A stretch of DNA of 64,000 bases from positions 1 to 64,000 of the forward strand of contig NZ_JAQOWX010000001.1 in NCBI RefSeq assembly GCF_028462495.1, written 5' to 3'. Below, piece by piece: positions 19,709 to 28,297 of this stretch. Made by a program: the position numbers and the translations under genes. Numbering within the stretch: the first letter of the stretch is position 1; each line of letters starts with the position of its first letter. The notes under the pieces were generated by a model, which worked only from the letters and a program-made list of their open reading frames with translations, did not search any database and was not told where the DNA came from. The stretch is from Roseateles_E sp005503085. GTDB lineage: Bacteria; Pseudomonadota; Gammaproteobacteria; Burkholderiales; Burkholderiaceae_C.

Positions 19709-20131
19709 ATGACACAGCACACAAGCCTCTTTTCGCTGGCCATGAGCCTGAGCCTGCTGCTGGCCGCTGCGGCGGCCGGCGCCGCCCCCGCGAGCGCCGA
19801 CAGCACGTCCAGTGCCCAATCCAGGTACAGGGCCGAGCGGGCCGTCTGCCTGGAGGGCCGCAGCAGCCAGAGCCGCGAGACCTGTCTGAAGGAGGCCGGC
19901 GCGGCCCTGGCCGAGGCGCGCCGCGCCCAGCCGGGCACGCAGGTCCAGCCCGACTATCTGGCCAATGCGCTGGCGCGCTGCGAGCGCGTGCCCGCAGCCG
20001 AACGGGCCGACTGCGAGCGTCTGGTGCGCGGCCAGGGCAGCAGCAGCGGCAGCGTCACCGAAGGGGCGATCGTGCGCCAGCTCATCACCAAATCGGTCGC
20101 GCCGGCGGCCAGCGCCGCCTCGGCGCCGTGA
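19709..20131 (+). CDS. Small exported protein, cysteine-containing
   Basis: A 140-residue protein I cannot name. It has a signal peptide (LFSLAMSLSLLLAAAAAGAAPASA) and a short helical mature part. The mature part has a Cys pattern CLEGRSSQSRETC and CERVPAAERADC, suggesting two disulfides, and an Ala-rich tail. Proteins with the motif AVCLEGRSSQSRETCLKEA are, from memory, common in Burkholderiales and of unknown function. It follows the glycine-zipper gene closely and is likely co-expressed. Confidence 0.65.
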   Translation: MTQHTSLFSLAMSLSLLLAAAAAGAAPASADSTSSAQSRYRAERAVCLEGRSSQSRETCLKEAGAALAEARRAQPGTQVQPDYLANALARCERVPAAERADCERLVRGQGSSSGSVTEGAIVRQLITKSVAPAASAASAP

Positions 20132-20223
20132 ACCGAGGCGGACCGCGGGCAGATCCCGGGCCGATCCCCGACAGACACGGCCTGACGCCCAGTCACGGGA
20201 TGGGTGGGCGCAGCCGCGCCAAG

Positions 20224-20255
20224 TAAACTGGGGGCCTCCTGACTGGGTGGCCCCC
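20224..20255 (+). promoter_or_regulatory. -10-like hexamer and hairpin upstream of yfiR
   Basis: TAAACT (20224-20229) is directly followed by a 7-bp inverted repeat GGGGGCC (20230-20236) / GGCCCCC (20249-20255) with no U tract. It could be a promoter with a structured leader for the yfi operon, or a weak terminator of the preceding pair. Confidence 0.3.
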
Positions 20256-20295
20256 TGCCTTGTGCGGTGCGCCCGCCCGAACGATCTGACTGCCC

Positions 20296-21001
20296 ATGAG
20301 TTTTCTGCCCCTGCTGATGCGCCCCTGGATCTGGGCTGTGCTTGCGGGGCTCTTGCTGGCCGGCCGCGCCAGCGCTGCCGAGGACGCGATGCCGCCACGC
20401 GGCCTGACGGTGGCCGATTCGGCCCTGAGCACCGGCGCCATCATGGTCGGCATCCTGAACTACACGGCCTGGCCGGGCGAAGCCCGGCCGCGTCAGGTCT
20501 GNNNNNNNNNNNNNNNNNNNNNNNNNNNNNNNNNNNNNNNNNNNNNNNNNNNNNNNNNNNNNNNNNNNNNNNNNNNNNNNNNNNNNNNNNNNNNNNNNNN
20601 NNNNNNNNNNNNNNNNNNNNCCGCTTCAGGTCTGCATCAGCCGCCAGGCCGCCGAGGCGGCCGCCATCCTCGCCCACCTGGAGCAGGCCAAATCGGGCCG
20701 GCCGCTGCGCGCCCGTGCCATCGAGGCGCTGCTGCCGCTGCCCACCGATTGCGATGCGGTCTATTTCGACGGCTGGGAGCTTGAGGTTCAGCGCGCTGCG
20801 CTGCGCAGCCTGGCCGCCAGGCCGGTGCTGACCCTGGGCCGCGGCCCGGAGTTCTGCAGCGACGGCGGCCTGTTCTGCCTGGAGCCAGCCGCCGCGGGCC
20901 TGCGCTTCGAGGTCAATCTGGACGCGGTGGCGCGCAGCGGTCTGCGCGTCAACCCGCTGGTGCTGCGCCTGGCCCGCCCGCGCGCGGCCAGCTCCTCATG
21001 A
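20296..21001 (+). CDS. yfiR: YfiR-like periplasmic repressor of a diguanylate cyclase (interrupted by N run)
   Basis: The N-terminal part (from ATG 20296) has a signal peptide (WIWAVLAGLLLAGRASA) and the YfiR landmark ILNYTAWPGE. After the N run the frame resumes with PLQVCISRQ and ends CSDGGLFCLEPA ... LRLARPRAASSS. With 119 N the two parts are out of frame. If the 14-base match at the two gap edges is collapsed, they join in frame to 190 residues, normal for the family. The four cysteines then fall at 69, 108, 143 and 150, the spacing of the two disulfides of P. aeruginosa YfiR. The stop overlaps the yfiN start. In that system YfiR holds YfiN inactive until reducing or envelope stress releases it. 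Confidence 0.85.
20502..20620. other. Run of 119 N (scaffold gap), probably spurious
   Basis: The last 14 bases before the gap (20488-20501) and the first 14 after it (20621-20634) are the same except for one base (CCGCGTCAGGTCTG against CCGCTTCAGGTCTG). This suggests overlapping contig ends rather than missing sequence. Confidence 0.9.
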
Positions 21002-22236
21002 GCGACAAGCGCGCCAGCCTCGGCGCCATCCTGCGGCGCGGCCATCTGCGCGTGGCGCTGGTGGCACTGCTGGCGGTCGGCTCGGTGCTGACCCTGGGCC
21101 TGCTGCTGTCGCTGCGCCTGTCGCAGCAGCACAACCTCGAGCTGGTGGCGCGCTCGATCGCTTACTCGGCCGAAGCCGCCGTCGTGTTCCGCGATGCCGA
21201 CGCCTCGCGCGAGCTGCTGGCCGCCGTGGCCGAAAGCGAGGGCGTCGCCAGCGCGCGCATCACGCTGGCTTCGGGCGAGGCGCTGAGCAGCTACCAGCGT
21301 GGCGACGAGAGCCTGCTCGACCGGACGCTGGCGCGCTGGCTGCTGCCGGTCGAGGCCAGTGCACCCATCAGTGACGGCCGCCGCGGCACCGCGGCCACCG
21401 TGCATCTGCGTGGCGACAGCCGTCTGCTGCTGGCCGCCTTGCTGTGGTCGCTGGCCGGCGTGCTGCTGGGCATGGCGCTGACCGGCGTGGCCGTGGCCCT
21501 GGTATCGCGCCGGCTCGAGCACCTGCTGGTCGACCCGCTGCGCGCACTGGCCGCCCATACCCGCGCGATCCGCAACGAGCGTGCCTTCGCGCGGCGCGCA
21601 CCGCCGGCCACGGTGCTGGAGATCGATGAGCTGAGCGCCGACTTCAATGCGCTGCTGGCCGAGGTGCAGGCCCGCGAGGCCGAGCTGCTGCGCCGGCACC
21701 AGGCCCTGCAGTCCGACCATGAGGCGCTGTCCTTCCAGTCGCGCCACGACAGCCTGACCGGCGCGGCCAGCCGCGCCCATTTCGAGCACAGCCTGGCCCA
21801 GGCCATAGCGCGCGCCCGCCGCGCCGGCACCAGCCTGGGTCTGCTGTTCGTCGATGCCGACAAGTTCAAGCAGATCAATGACCACCATGGCCATGAAGCC
21901 GGCGACCTGGTGCTGACCGCGGTGGCGCAACGCCTGCGCAGCGCGGTGCGCGAGAACGACCTGGTCGGCCGGCTCGGCGGCGACGAGTTCGTCGTGCTGA
22001 TCGAGCCGCTGCGCCATGCCAGCGATGCCCAGAGCGTGGTGCAGCAGATCCGCTCGGCCGTGTCGGTGCCGGTGGCACTGCATGGCGCCGGCAGCGTGGT
22101 GCCCGGTGTCAGCGTCGGCGTGGCCGTGTTCCCCGATGACGGCGACAGTGCCGAGGCGCTGTTCCGGGCCGCCGATGCGGCCATGTATCGCAGCAAACAA
22201 GGCTCCCCTTCCCGCAGTTCTCCAGCCCAGAGTTGA
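20998..22236 (+). CDS. yfiN: Membrane diguanylate cyclase, YfiN/TpbB-like
   Basis: Makes cyclic di-GMP from two GTP. It has 412 residues: a first membrane helix (about 18-41), a periplasmic sensor of about 110 residues (CHASE8-like; starts LELVARSIAYSAEAAVVF), a second helix (about 140-165), a HAMP/coiled linker and a GGDEF domain. The active motif GGDEF is intact, as are FVDADKFKQINDHHGH and the product-inhibition site RxxD (RENDLVGR). It lies between yfiR and yfiB with overlaps at both ends, the gene order of the Pseudomonas YfiBNR system that controls matrix production and small-colony behaviour. Confidence 0.94.
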   Translation: MSDKRASLGAILRRGHLRVALVALLAVGSVLTLGLLLSLRLSQQHNLELVARSIAYSAEAAVVFRDADASRELLAAVAESEGVASARITLASGEALSSYQRGDESLLDRTLARWLLPVEASAPISDGRRGTAATVHLRGDSRLLLAALLWSLAGVLLGMALTGVAVALVSRRLEHLLVDPLRALAAHTRAIRNERAFARRAPPATVLEIDELSADFNALLAEVQAREAELLRRHQALQSDHEALSFQSRHDSLTGAASRAHFEHSLAQAIARARRAGTSLGLLFVDADKFKQINDHHGHEAGDLVLTAVAQRLRSAVRENDLVGRLGGDEFVVLIEPLRHASDAQSVVQQIRSAVSVPVALHGAGSVVPGVSVGVAVFPDDGDSAEALFRAADAAMYRSKQGSPSRSSPAQS

Positions 22237-22241
22237 TCGCC

Positions 22242-22775
22242 ATGAGCAGTACCGCCCTCTTGCCCACCCCGCGCTATCTGTCGTCCCTGCTGGTCTTGCT
22301 GTTCGGGCTTGCGCTGCAGGCCTGCCAGCATCCCGGCCCCTCCGTACCCGGTGCGGCAGTGCCCTCGATCTGGAACGCTCAGCAGACCCAGGTCTTTCGC
22401 GAGCTGGGCTTTGTCGCCCAGGGTGACAGCTGGGAGCTGAGTCTGGCGGCCAGCCTGCTGTTCGAGTTCAACTCGGAGCAACTGAATCTGCAGCAGCGCG
22501 CCAATCTGCAGCGCATCGCGCGCGCGCTCAGCGAGGTGGGCATCGACGGCCTGCGGGTCGAGGGCCATAGCGACAACGTCGGCGAGGCCGACTACAACCA
22601 GCGCCTGTCGCAGCGCCGCGCCGCCGTCGTGGCCCAGGTGCTGGCCGGTGCCGGCATGAAGTCCGAACGCCTGGTGGTCCGCGGCTTCGGCAAGGACAAG
22701 CCGATCGCCGACAACGCCAGCGAGAGTGGCCGCGCGCAGAACCGGCGCGTCGCGTTGATCGCGCCCTCGTCCTGA
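22242..22775 (+). CDS. yfiB: YfiB-like OmpA-domain outer-membrane lipoprotein
   Basis: A 177-residue lipoprotein with lipobox LALQAC (lipidated Cys28) and an OmpA peptidoglycan-binding domain (FEFNSEQLNLQQRANL, then EGHSDNVGEADYNQRLSQRRA). In Pseudomonas, YfiB sequesters YfiR at the outer membrane and so frees YfiN. ATG 22242 is chosen over a TTG at 22233 that overlaps the yfiN stop. It completes the yfiR-yfiN-yfiB operon. Confidence 0.92.
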   Translation: MSSTALLPTPRYLSSLLVLLFGLALQACQHPGPSVPGAAVPSIWNAQQTQVFRELGFVAQGDSWELSLAASLLFEFNSEQLNLQQRANLQRIARALSEVGIDGLRVEGHSDNVGEADYNQRLSQRRAAVVAQVLAGAGMKSERLVVRGFGKDKPIADNASESGRAQNRRVALIAPSS

Positions 22776-22779
22776 GCGA

Positions 22780-23268
22780 TCAGCTCGGTCGCGGGAAGGC
22801 GCGGTCCAGCTTGTCGTCGACCTCGCCGACATAGGCCGACAGGCTGCGGGTCGACTCGCCCAGCTGCTGCAGCAGCCGCTGCTCCAGCTGCTCGACCCGG
22901 GCCGCCGTCTCACGCCCGACCGCGGCGCTTTGCGCCTCGATGCGGCGCAGCTCGGCCTCCAGAAAGCCACGCAGCTCGGTGAAGCGCGAGGCCTCGGCCT
23001 GATCGGCCAGCTCGCGCTGCGCCTTCAGCTCCTTGGCAAAGCGGCGCGACTCCATGATCACACCGGCCTGCTGGAACAGGATGTAGATCAGGAACAAGGC
23101 GCTGACCCCGCCGGTGACGACCAGCATGATCAGGCCCAGCGGCGCGTTCACATCGGTGAAACCGAGGGTCAGCGGTGTCGGGGTCGTGAACGGCACCCAG
23201 TTCAGCATCGCAAAAATCGCCAGCAAAGCCAGCACCACGGCAATCGCGACGGCACGCAAATTCATCAT
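22780..23268 (-). CDS. LapA-like inner-membrane protein with coiled-coil tail
   Basis: A 162-residue protein with two hydrophobic segments (about 4-22 and 43-66) in the arrangement of LapA/DUF1049 proteins, including the short loop NWVPFTTPTPLTLGF between them. A charged cytoplasmic helix follows (about 70-150), predicted to form a coiled coil. LapA-type proteins take part in lipopolysaccharide assembly control, but this version has a longer tail and its role is not known. The start follows GGGAG. It is convergent with yfiB, four bases apart. Confidence 0.7.
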   Translation of the reverse strand: MMNLRAVAIAVVLALLAIFAMLNWVPFTTPTPLTLGFTDVNAPLGLIMLVVTGGVSALFLIYILFQQAGVIMESRRFAKELKAQRELADQAEASRFTELRGFLEAELRRIEAQSAAVGRETAARVEQLEQRLLQQLGESTRSLSAYVGEVDDKLDRAFPRPS

Positions 23269-23345
23269 TCATTCTCCCGATCGACAGACGGTGACGATTC
23301 ACCGCCATCGCGTGACCCTAACACCATCGGCCGCCCTGGTGCAGG

Positions 23346-24038
23346 TCATCCAAGGCTGGCCTCGCGCGGGCTCACCGGCAGCGTCCAGACCCGGCCCGCA
23401 CCGATCGCGTAGCAGTGGCCGCCCGGATGCCGCGTCGTGCTGCCGGTGAAGGCGCCGAAGGCGGGCAGGATCAGCAGACCCTCGTTGCAGACAAAGCAGG
23501 GCAAGCGCTGGCGCTCATGTACGCGTCCCCGCAGCAGCACGGCCGGGTGCAGATGCCCGGCCAGCACGAGACTGCCCGCCACCCGTTGCGGGTGGTGGCA
23601 GGCGGCGAAGGGGCCGAGCCGGTAGGGCTCGTCGACCACCGTGAAGCGCAGCGCGGCTGGCGGATCGCCGGCATGGCTGTCGTGATTGCCGCGCACCAGC
23701 AGGCAGTCCAGCGCCGCATGGGCCTCGCGCCAACGCTGCAGCGGCGCCATCACCTGAGGCTGCTGCGCCGCCGCCGCATGCAGCAGATCGCCCAACACCA
23801 GCAGCCTGTCCGCCTGCAGGCCTTGCACCAAGGCAGACAGGCGCTGCAGATTCTCGCGGGTGGTGCCGCTGGGCACCGGCAGGCCCAGGGCGCGAAAACT
23901 CGCGGCCTTGCCCAGATGCACATCGGCGACGACCAGCGTGCGCTCGCGCGGCCACCAGAGCGCGCGTTCGGGCAGCAAGTCGACACGCTCACCGGCCAGA
24001 TCGAGGCCCAGCGCGCCGGCCGGCGTCGCTTCGTTCAT
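23346..24038 (-). CDS. pdeM: Ligase-associated DNA-damage-response phosphoesterase PdeM
   Basis: A 230-residue calcineurin-fold protein with Asp39-x-His41 (VVADVHLGKA), GDLLHAA, RGNHDSH and AGHLHPAV metal motifs. The family is defined by its genomic link to an ATP-dependent ligase, a DEXH helicase and a metallo-beta-lactamase nuclease, all present here directly upstream. The start overlaps the helicase stop (ATGA). It is the last gene of the four-gene unit. Confidence 0.92.
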   Translation of the reverse strand: MNEATPAGALGLDLAGERVDLLPERALWWPRERTLVVADVHLGKAASFRALGLPVPSGTTRENLQRLSALVQGLQADRLLVLGDLLHAAAAQQPQVMAPLQRWREAHAALDCLLVRGNHDSHAGDPPAALRFTVVDEPYRLGPFAACHHPQRVAGSLVLAGHLHPAVLLRGRVHERQRLPCFVCNEGLLILPAFGAFTGSTTRHPGGHCYAIGAGRVWTLPVSPREASLG

Positions 24039-26632
24039 GGTCGCACCCTTGGCCGGCGCTGCTCGCGCGCGGCTTGCTGCGGCGCCGGCGGCGGGCTGGA
24101 CGAGTCCAGCGCCAGCGCGGCCTTGGCCTGCTCTGCGCTGACGGCCGCTGCGCCGCCGGCGCTGTGCTCCAGATCGGCCACCAGGCGCGCGATGCGATCG
24201 CTCAGCGCCTCATTGCTCAGCTTCTCGCGGAAGCGCTCGACCAGCAGCGGGAAGGCCAGTGGCGTCGGCTTCTTCAGCACCTGCACGCGCAAGACCTGGC
24301 CCTGCATCCGCGTCAGCGCGGCCATCAGCTGGCGCACGTCGAGCTCATGGCTCAGCAGCTCCTGTTCGGCCTGGGCCAGCAGGCGGTTGGCCGGGTCGTA
24401 CTGCTGGAAGACCTCGAAGAACAGCGAGGCCGAGGCCTGCAATTGGCGGTTGCTGCGCTGCTCGCCCGGATGGCTCTGGAAGATCAGCCCGGCAATCCGC
24501 GCGATCTCGCGGAAGCGCCGCCGCTGCAGCTCGGTCGCGTTCAGGCTGGCCAGCACCTGGGGCAGCAGCGCGCCGGCATCGTCCGGCGGCGCCAGCAGCG
24601 CCGGCAGCCGCGCCGCCCAGTCGATCGGCTTGGCGCTCAGCAGCTCGAAACCGTAGTCGTTCATCGCGATCGAGAAGGTGCCGGTCTCGGGCTGCGCCGC
24701 GCGCCAGGCCAGCAGCCCGGCCAGGCCCAGATGCACCTGCCGGCCGGCGAAGGGGTAGAGAAACAGATGCCAGCCCTCGCGGCTCTTCCAGGTTTCGGCC
24801 AGCAAGGTCTGCGGCGTCGGCAGCGCCGACCAGGCTTTCTGCAGGTCCAGCAGCGGCCGCACGCACTGCATCTCGGGCGTGTCGAAGCGGCCGGCGTCGG
24901 CCGCCTCCAGCCTGCGCAGCACCGCATCGGCCAGCGTGCTGGACAGCGGCATGCGGCCGCCGTTCCAGCGCGGCAGCGCCGCGCTGCCGGCCGTGCCGCG
25001 CTTGACCAGCGCCGTCATCTGGTGGACACGGATCAGTTCGAGCAGCCGGCCGCCGAACATGAAGCAGTCGCCGGGCTGCAGCCGGGCGATGAAGCTCTCC
25101 TCCACCGTGCCGAGCTTGCCGCCGCCGAGGTACTGCACGCTGATCGCCGCGTCGCTGACGATGGTGCCGATATTGCTGCGATGGCGCCGCGCCAGGCGTG
25201 CGTCGGCCACCCGCCACACGCCCCCTTCATCGGGCGCGGCGCGGCGGTAGTCGGGATAGGCCGCCAGCGAGGGCCCGCCCTGGCGCACGAAGTCCAGGCA
25301 CCACTGCCAGTTTTCGGGGGACAGGTCTTGATAGGCGACGCTGCTGCGCACCTCGGCATACAGCGCGTCGGGCTTGAAGCCCCCACCCAGCGCGATCGTC
25401 ACCAGATGCTGGACCAGCACATCCAGCGGCTGCTGCGGCGAGGGTCTGGCCTCGATCTGGCCGGCCAGCACCGCGTCGCGCGCGGCGGCCGCCTCGACCA
25501 GCTCCAGGCTGTGCGTCGGCACCAGCGTGATGCGCGAGGGCCGGCCCGGCGCATGGCCGGAGCGGCCGGCGCGCTGCAGCAGGCGCGCGACACCCTTGGC
25601 CGAGCCGATCTGCAGCACGCGGTCGACCGGCAGGAAATCGACACCCAGATCCAGGCTGGAGGTGCAGACCGCCGCGCGGACCCGGCCCTCCTTCAGCCCC
25701 AGCTCCACCCAGTCGCGCAGCTCGCGGTCCAGCGAGCCATGGTGCAGGGCCAGCACGCCGGCCCAGTCGGGGCGCGCCTCCAGCAGCGCGCGATACCAGC
25801 GCTCGGCCTGCGAGCGCATATTGGTGAAGACCAGGCAGCTCTCGCTCTCCTCGATGGCCTGCACCACCTGCGGCAGCATGCGCAGCCCCATATGGCCCGC
25901 CCAGGCGAAGCGTTCGGCCGACGCGGGCAGCAAGGTGTCGATCACCAGGCGCTTGTCGGTCTCGCCCTGCACCAGCAGCGGCGCGGGATGGAGGTCGTCG
26001 GCCGGCACGCCGGTCAGCGCGCGCAGCGCCTCGGGCAGATTACCCAGCGTGGCCGACAGCGCCCAGCTCTGCAGCTGCGGATTGAGCCGGCGCAGCCGCG
26101 CCAGCGCCAGCTGGGTCTGCACGCCGCGCTTGTTGCCCAGCAGCTCGTGCCACTCGTCGATGACGGCGAGCCGGACCTGCTTCAGCACCTCCCCCGCATC
26201 GGCGCGCGCCAGCAGCAGCGACAGGCTCTCGGGGGTGGTCACCAGCACGGTCGGCAGCCGCCGGTCCTGGCGGGCCCGCTCGGCCGATGTGGTGTCGCCG
26301 CTGCGCAGCCCGCTGCTCCAGTGGGGCGCCAGCGCCGGCAGCGGCTGCTGCAGCGCACGCAAGGTGTCGGCCGCGAGCGCGCGCATCGGCGTGATCCACA
26401 GCACGGTCAGCGGCGGCGCCTTGCCGCCGGTACCGGGCAGGCCGCCGAACTGCTGCAGCGCGCCGAGCCAGACGGCCAGGGTCTTGCCGCTGCCGGTGCT
26501 CGAATGCAGCAGCCCGCTGCGGCCCTCGGCCAGCGCCCGCCAGACCTCGCGCTGGAAGCCGAAGGCCTGCCAGCCGCGCTCGCGCAGCCAGGCTTCGGCC
26601 GGGCTCGGCTTGGCCTTGCGGGTAGCGGCCAT
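24035..26632 (-). CDS. Ligase-associated DEXH-box helicase (Lhr-like)
   Basis: An 865-residue superfamily 2 helicase. Walker A is SSTGSGKT with Lys50, motif II is DEWH (159-162), and the C-terminal RecA domain has CTSSLDLGVDF and QRAGRSGHAPG (motif VI). A long C-terminal Lhr-type extension follows. The protein belongs to the group always found with an ATP-dependent ligase and a metallo-beta-lactamase nuclease. It starts two bases after the ligase gene ends. The presumed role is processing broken or nicked DNA before sealing. Confidence 0.94.
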   Translation of the reverse strand: MAATRKAKPSPAEAWLRERGWQAFGFQREVWRALAEGRSGLLHSSTGSGKTLAVWLGALQQFGGLPGTGGKAPPLTVLWITPMRALAADTLRALQQPLPALAPHWSSGLRSGDTTSAERARQDRRLPTVLVTTPESLSLLLARADAGEVLKQVRLAVIDEWHELLGNKRGVQTQLALARLRRLNPQLQSWALSATLGNLPEALRALTGVPADDLHPAPLLVQGETDKRLVIDTLLPASAERFAWAGHMGLRMLPQVVQAIEESESCLVFTNMRSQAERWYRALLEARPDWAGVLALHHGSLDRELRDWVELGLKEGRVRAAVCTSSLDLGVDFLPVDRVLQIGSAKGVARLLQRAGRSGHAPGRPSRITLVPTHSLELVEAAAARDAVLAGQIEARPSPQQPLDVLVQHLVTIALGGGFKPDALYAEVRSSVAYQDLSPENWQWCLDFVRQGGPSLAAYPDYRRAAPDEGGVWRVADARLARRHRSNIGTIVSDAAISVQYLGGGKLGTVEESFIARLQPGDCFMFGGRLLELIRVHQMTALVKRGTAGSAALPRWNGGRMPLSSTLADAVLRRLEAADAGRFDTPEMQCVRPLLDLQKAWSALPTPQTLLAETWKSREGWHLFLYPFAGRQVHLGLAGLLAWRAAQPETGTFSIAMNDYGFELLSAKPIDWAARLPALLAPPDDAGALLPQVLASLNATELQRRRFREIARIAGLIFQSHPGEQRSNRQLQASASLFFEVFQQYDPANRLLAQAEQELLSHELDVRQLMAALTRMQGQVLRVQVLKKPTPLAFPLLVERFREKLSNEALSDRIARLVADLEHSAGGAAAVSAEQAKAALALDSSSPPPAPQQAAREQRRPRVRP

Positions 26633-26634
26633 CG

Positions 26635-28296
26635 TCAGTCAGCCTCCCCATTCAGCTGGGCCTGCAGCGTGGCCAGCGTGTCGGCCTCGTCGACCGGCTT
26701 GTCCTCGCGCCGGCGCAGCATGCGCGGGAAGCGCACCGCGATGCCGCTCTTGTGCCGGCTGCTCTTCGCGATGCCCTCGAAGCCCAGTTCGAACACCAGG
26801 CTGGGCGTGACGCTGCGCACCGGGCCGAAGCTCTCGACCGTGGTCTTGCGGATGATGGCGTCCACCACCCGGATCTCCTCGTCGCTGAGCCCCGAGTAGG
26901 CCTTCGCGAACGGCACCAGCTGGCGCGCCGGATCCTCGGGCGGGCCGCTCCAGACCGCGAAGGTGTAGTCGGTATAGAGGCTGGCACGGCGGCCATGGCC
27001 GCGCTGCGCGTAGATCAGCACCGCGTCGACCGAGAGCGGATCGATCTTCCATTTCCACCAGACGCCGACGTCCTTGGTGCGGCCGACGCCGTACAGCGCG
27101 TCGCGCCGCTTCAGCATCATGCCCTCGACGCCGAGCGAGCGCGCCTGCTCGCGCTGCCGGGCCAGATCGACCCAGCTTTCGCCGTGCAGCGGCGGGCTCA
27201 GCCCGAGCTGCGGCTGCGGATGCGCGGCGACCAGGGCTTCCAGCTGTGCGCGGCGCGCGTGCTGCGGCTGCCCGCGCAAGTCCTGACCCTGTGCTTCGAG
27301 CAGGTCATAGACGCACAGCACGGCCGGCAGCTCACGCAGCAGCTTGGCGCTCAAGCGCTTGCGGCCGATGCGCTGCTGCAGCTCGGCGAAGGGCCGCGGC
27401 TGGGTCTGGGCCTCGCGCCAGATCAGCACCTCGCCGTCCAGCACCGTGCCGTCGGGCAGCGCTGTACCCATCTGCTGCAGCTCGGGAAAGCGGTCGCTGA
27501 TCAGTTCCTCGCCGCGCGACCAGAGCGAGACCTGACCCTCGCGCTTGACCAGCTGCGCGCGGATGCCGTCCCATTTCCATTCGACCAGCCAGTCGCTCGG
27601 CGGCCCGAGCGTCGCCTCGAACTGAGCCAGGGGCAGGTTGAAGGGATGGGCCAGGAAAAAGGGATAGGGTTGACCGACGACGGCGTCGACCCCGTCGGCC
27701 GATTCACCCGGCGCGATCAGCGCCAGATAGTCCGCGGCACCGGGCCGCGCGCCGATGTGGGTGTAGCCCATCAGTCGCTGCGCGATGCGCTTGGCATCGA
27801 TGCCGCTGACCGCGGCCAGCGCCTGCGTGACCTGCAGCCGCGAGACGCCGACGCGCAGGCTGCCGGTGATCAGTTTGAAGTAGGCCAGGCGTTGAGAGGC
27901 GGCCAGCAGCCGCCATTGCTCGGCCAGCCGGGCTTCCAGCGCCACGGGTGCCAGGCCCCGCAGCGGCAGCAGGTGCTGCGCCATCCAGTCGGCCAAGGGC
28001 AGCTCGGTGCTGGCGGCGGATTCGGGCAACAGCAGCGAGATCGTCTCGGCCAGATCACCGACCGCCTCGTAGCTCTCGTCGAACAGCCATTCCGGCAGGC
28101 CGGCCGCGCGCCGCGCCAACTCGCGCAGCAGCTTGCTCGGCACCAGCTGGCGCGGCTTGCCGCCGGCCAGGAAATAGACGGCCCAGGCGGCATCGGCCGG
28201 CGGCGCGCTGCGCAGATAGGCTTGCAGCGCGGCCTGCTTCGCCGAGCTGGCGGTCGAGGCGTCGAGGGCGCGATAGAGCGCGGCGAAGGCCTCCAT
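26635..28296 (-). CDS. ATP-dependent DNA ligase
   Basis: A 553-residue ligase with an N-terminal DNA-binding domain (about 1-200), an adenylation domain with nucleophile Lys241 in EWKWDGIRAQL, followed by LWSRGEELISDRFPEL, and an OB-fold C-terminus with WWKWKIDPLSVDAVLIYAQ. It joins nicks using ATP, unlike the NAD-dependent LigA of replication. ATG 28296 lies one base after the nuclease stop; the longer open frame upstream overlaps that gene. It forms the core of the ligase-associated repair cluster. Confidence 0.95.
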   Translation of the reverse strand: MEAFAALYRALDASTASSAKQAALQAYLRSAPPADAAWAVYFLAGGKPRQLVPSKLLRELARRAAGLPEWLFDESYEAVGDLAETISLLLPESAASTELPLADWMAQHLLPLRGLAPVALEARLAEQWRLLAASQRLAYFKLITGSLRVGVSRLQVTQALAAVSGIDAKRIAQRLMGYTHIGARPGAADYLALIAPGESADGVDAVVGQPYPFFLAHPFNLPLAQFEATLGPPSDWLVEWKWDGIRAQLVKREGQVSLWSRGEELISDRFPELQQMGTALPDGTVLDGEVLIWREAQTQPRPFAELQQRIGRKRLSAKLLRELPAVLCVYDLLEAQGQDLRGQPQHARRAQLEALVAAHPQPQLGLSPPLHGESWVDLARQREQARSLGVEGMMLKRRDALYGVGRTKDVGVWWKWKIDPLSVDAVLIYAQRGHGRRASLYTDYTFAVWSGPPEDPARQLVPFAKAYSGLSDEEIRVVDAIIRKTTVESFGPVRSVTPSLVFELGFEGIAKSSRHKSGIAVRFPRMLRRREDKPVDEADTLATLQAQLNGEAD

Positions 28297-28297
28297 C

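Noticed and set aside
18410..20398. Upstream extension of the SGNH hydrolase frame (minus strand)
   Set aside because: It runs antisense to two plausible exported-protein genes, and the hydrolase has a proper signal-peptide start at 18409.
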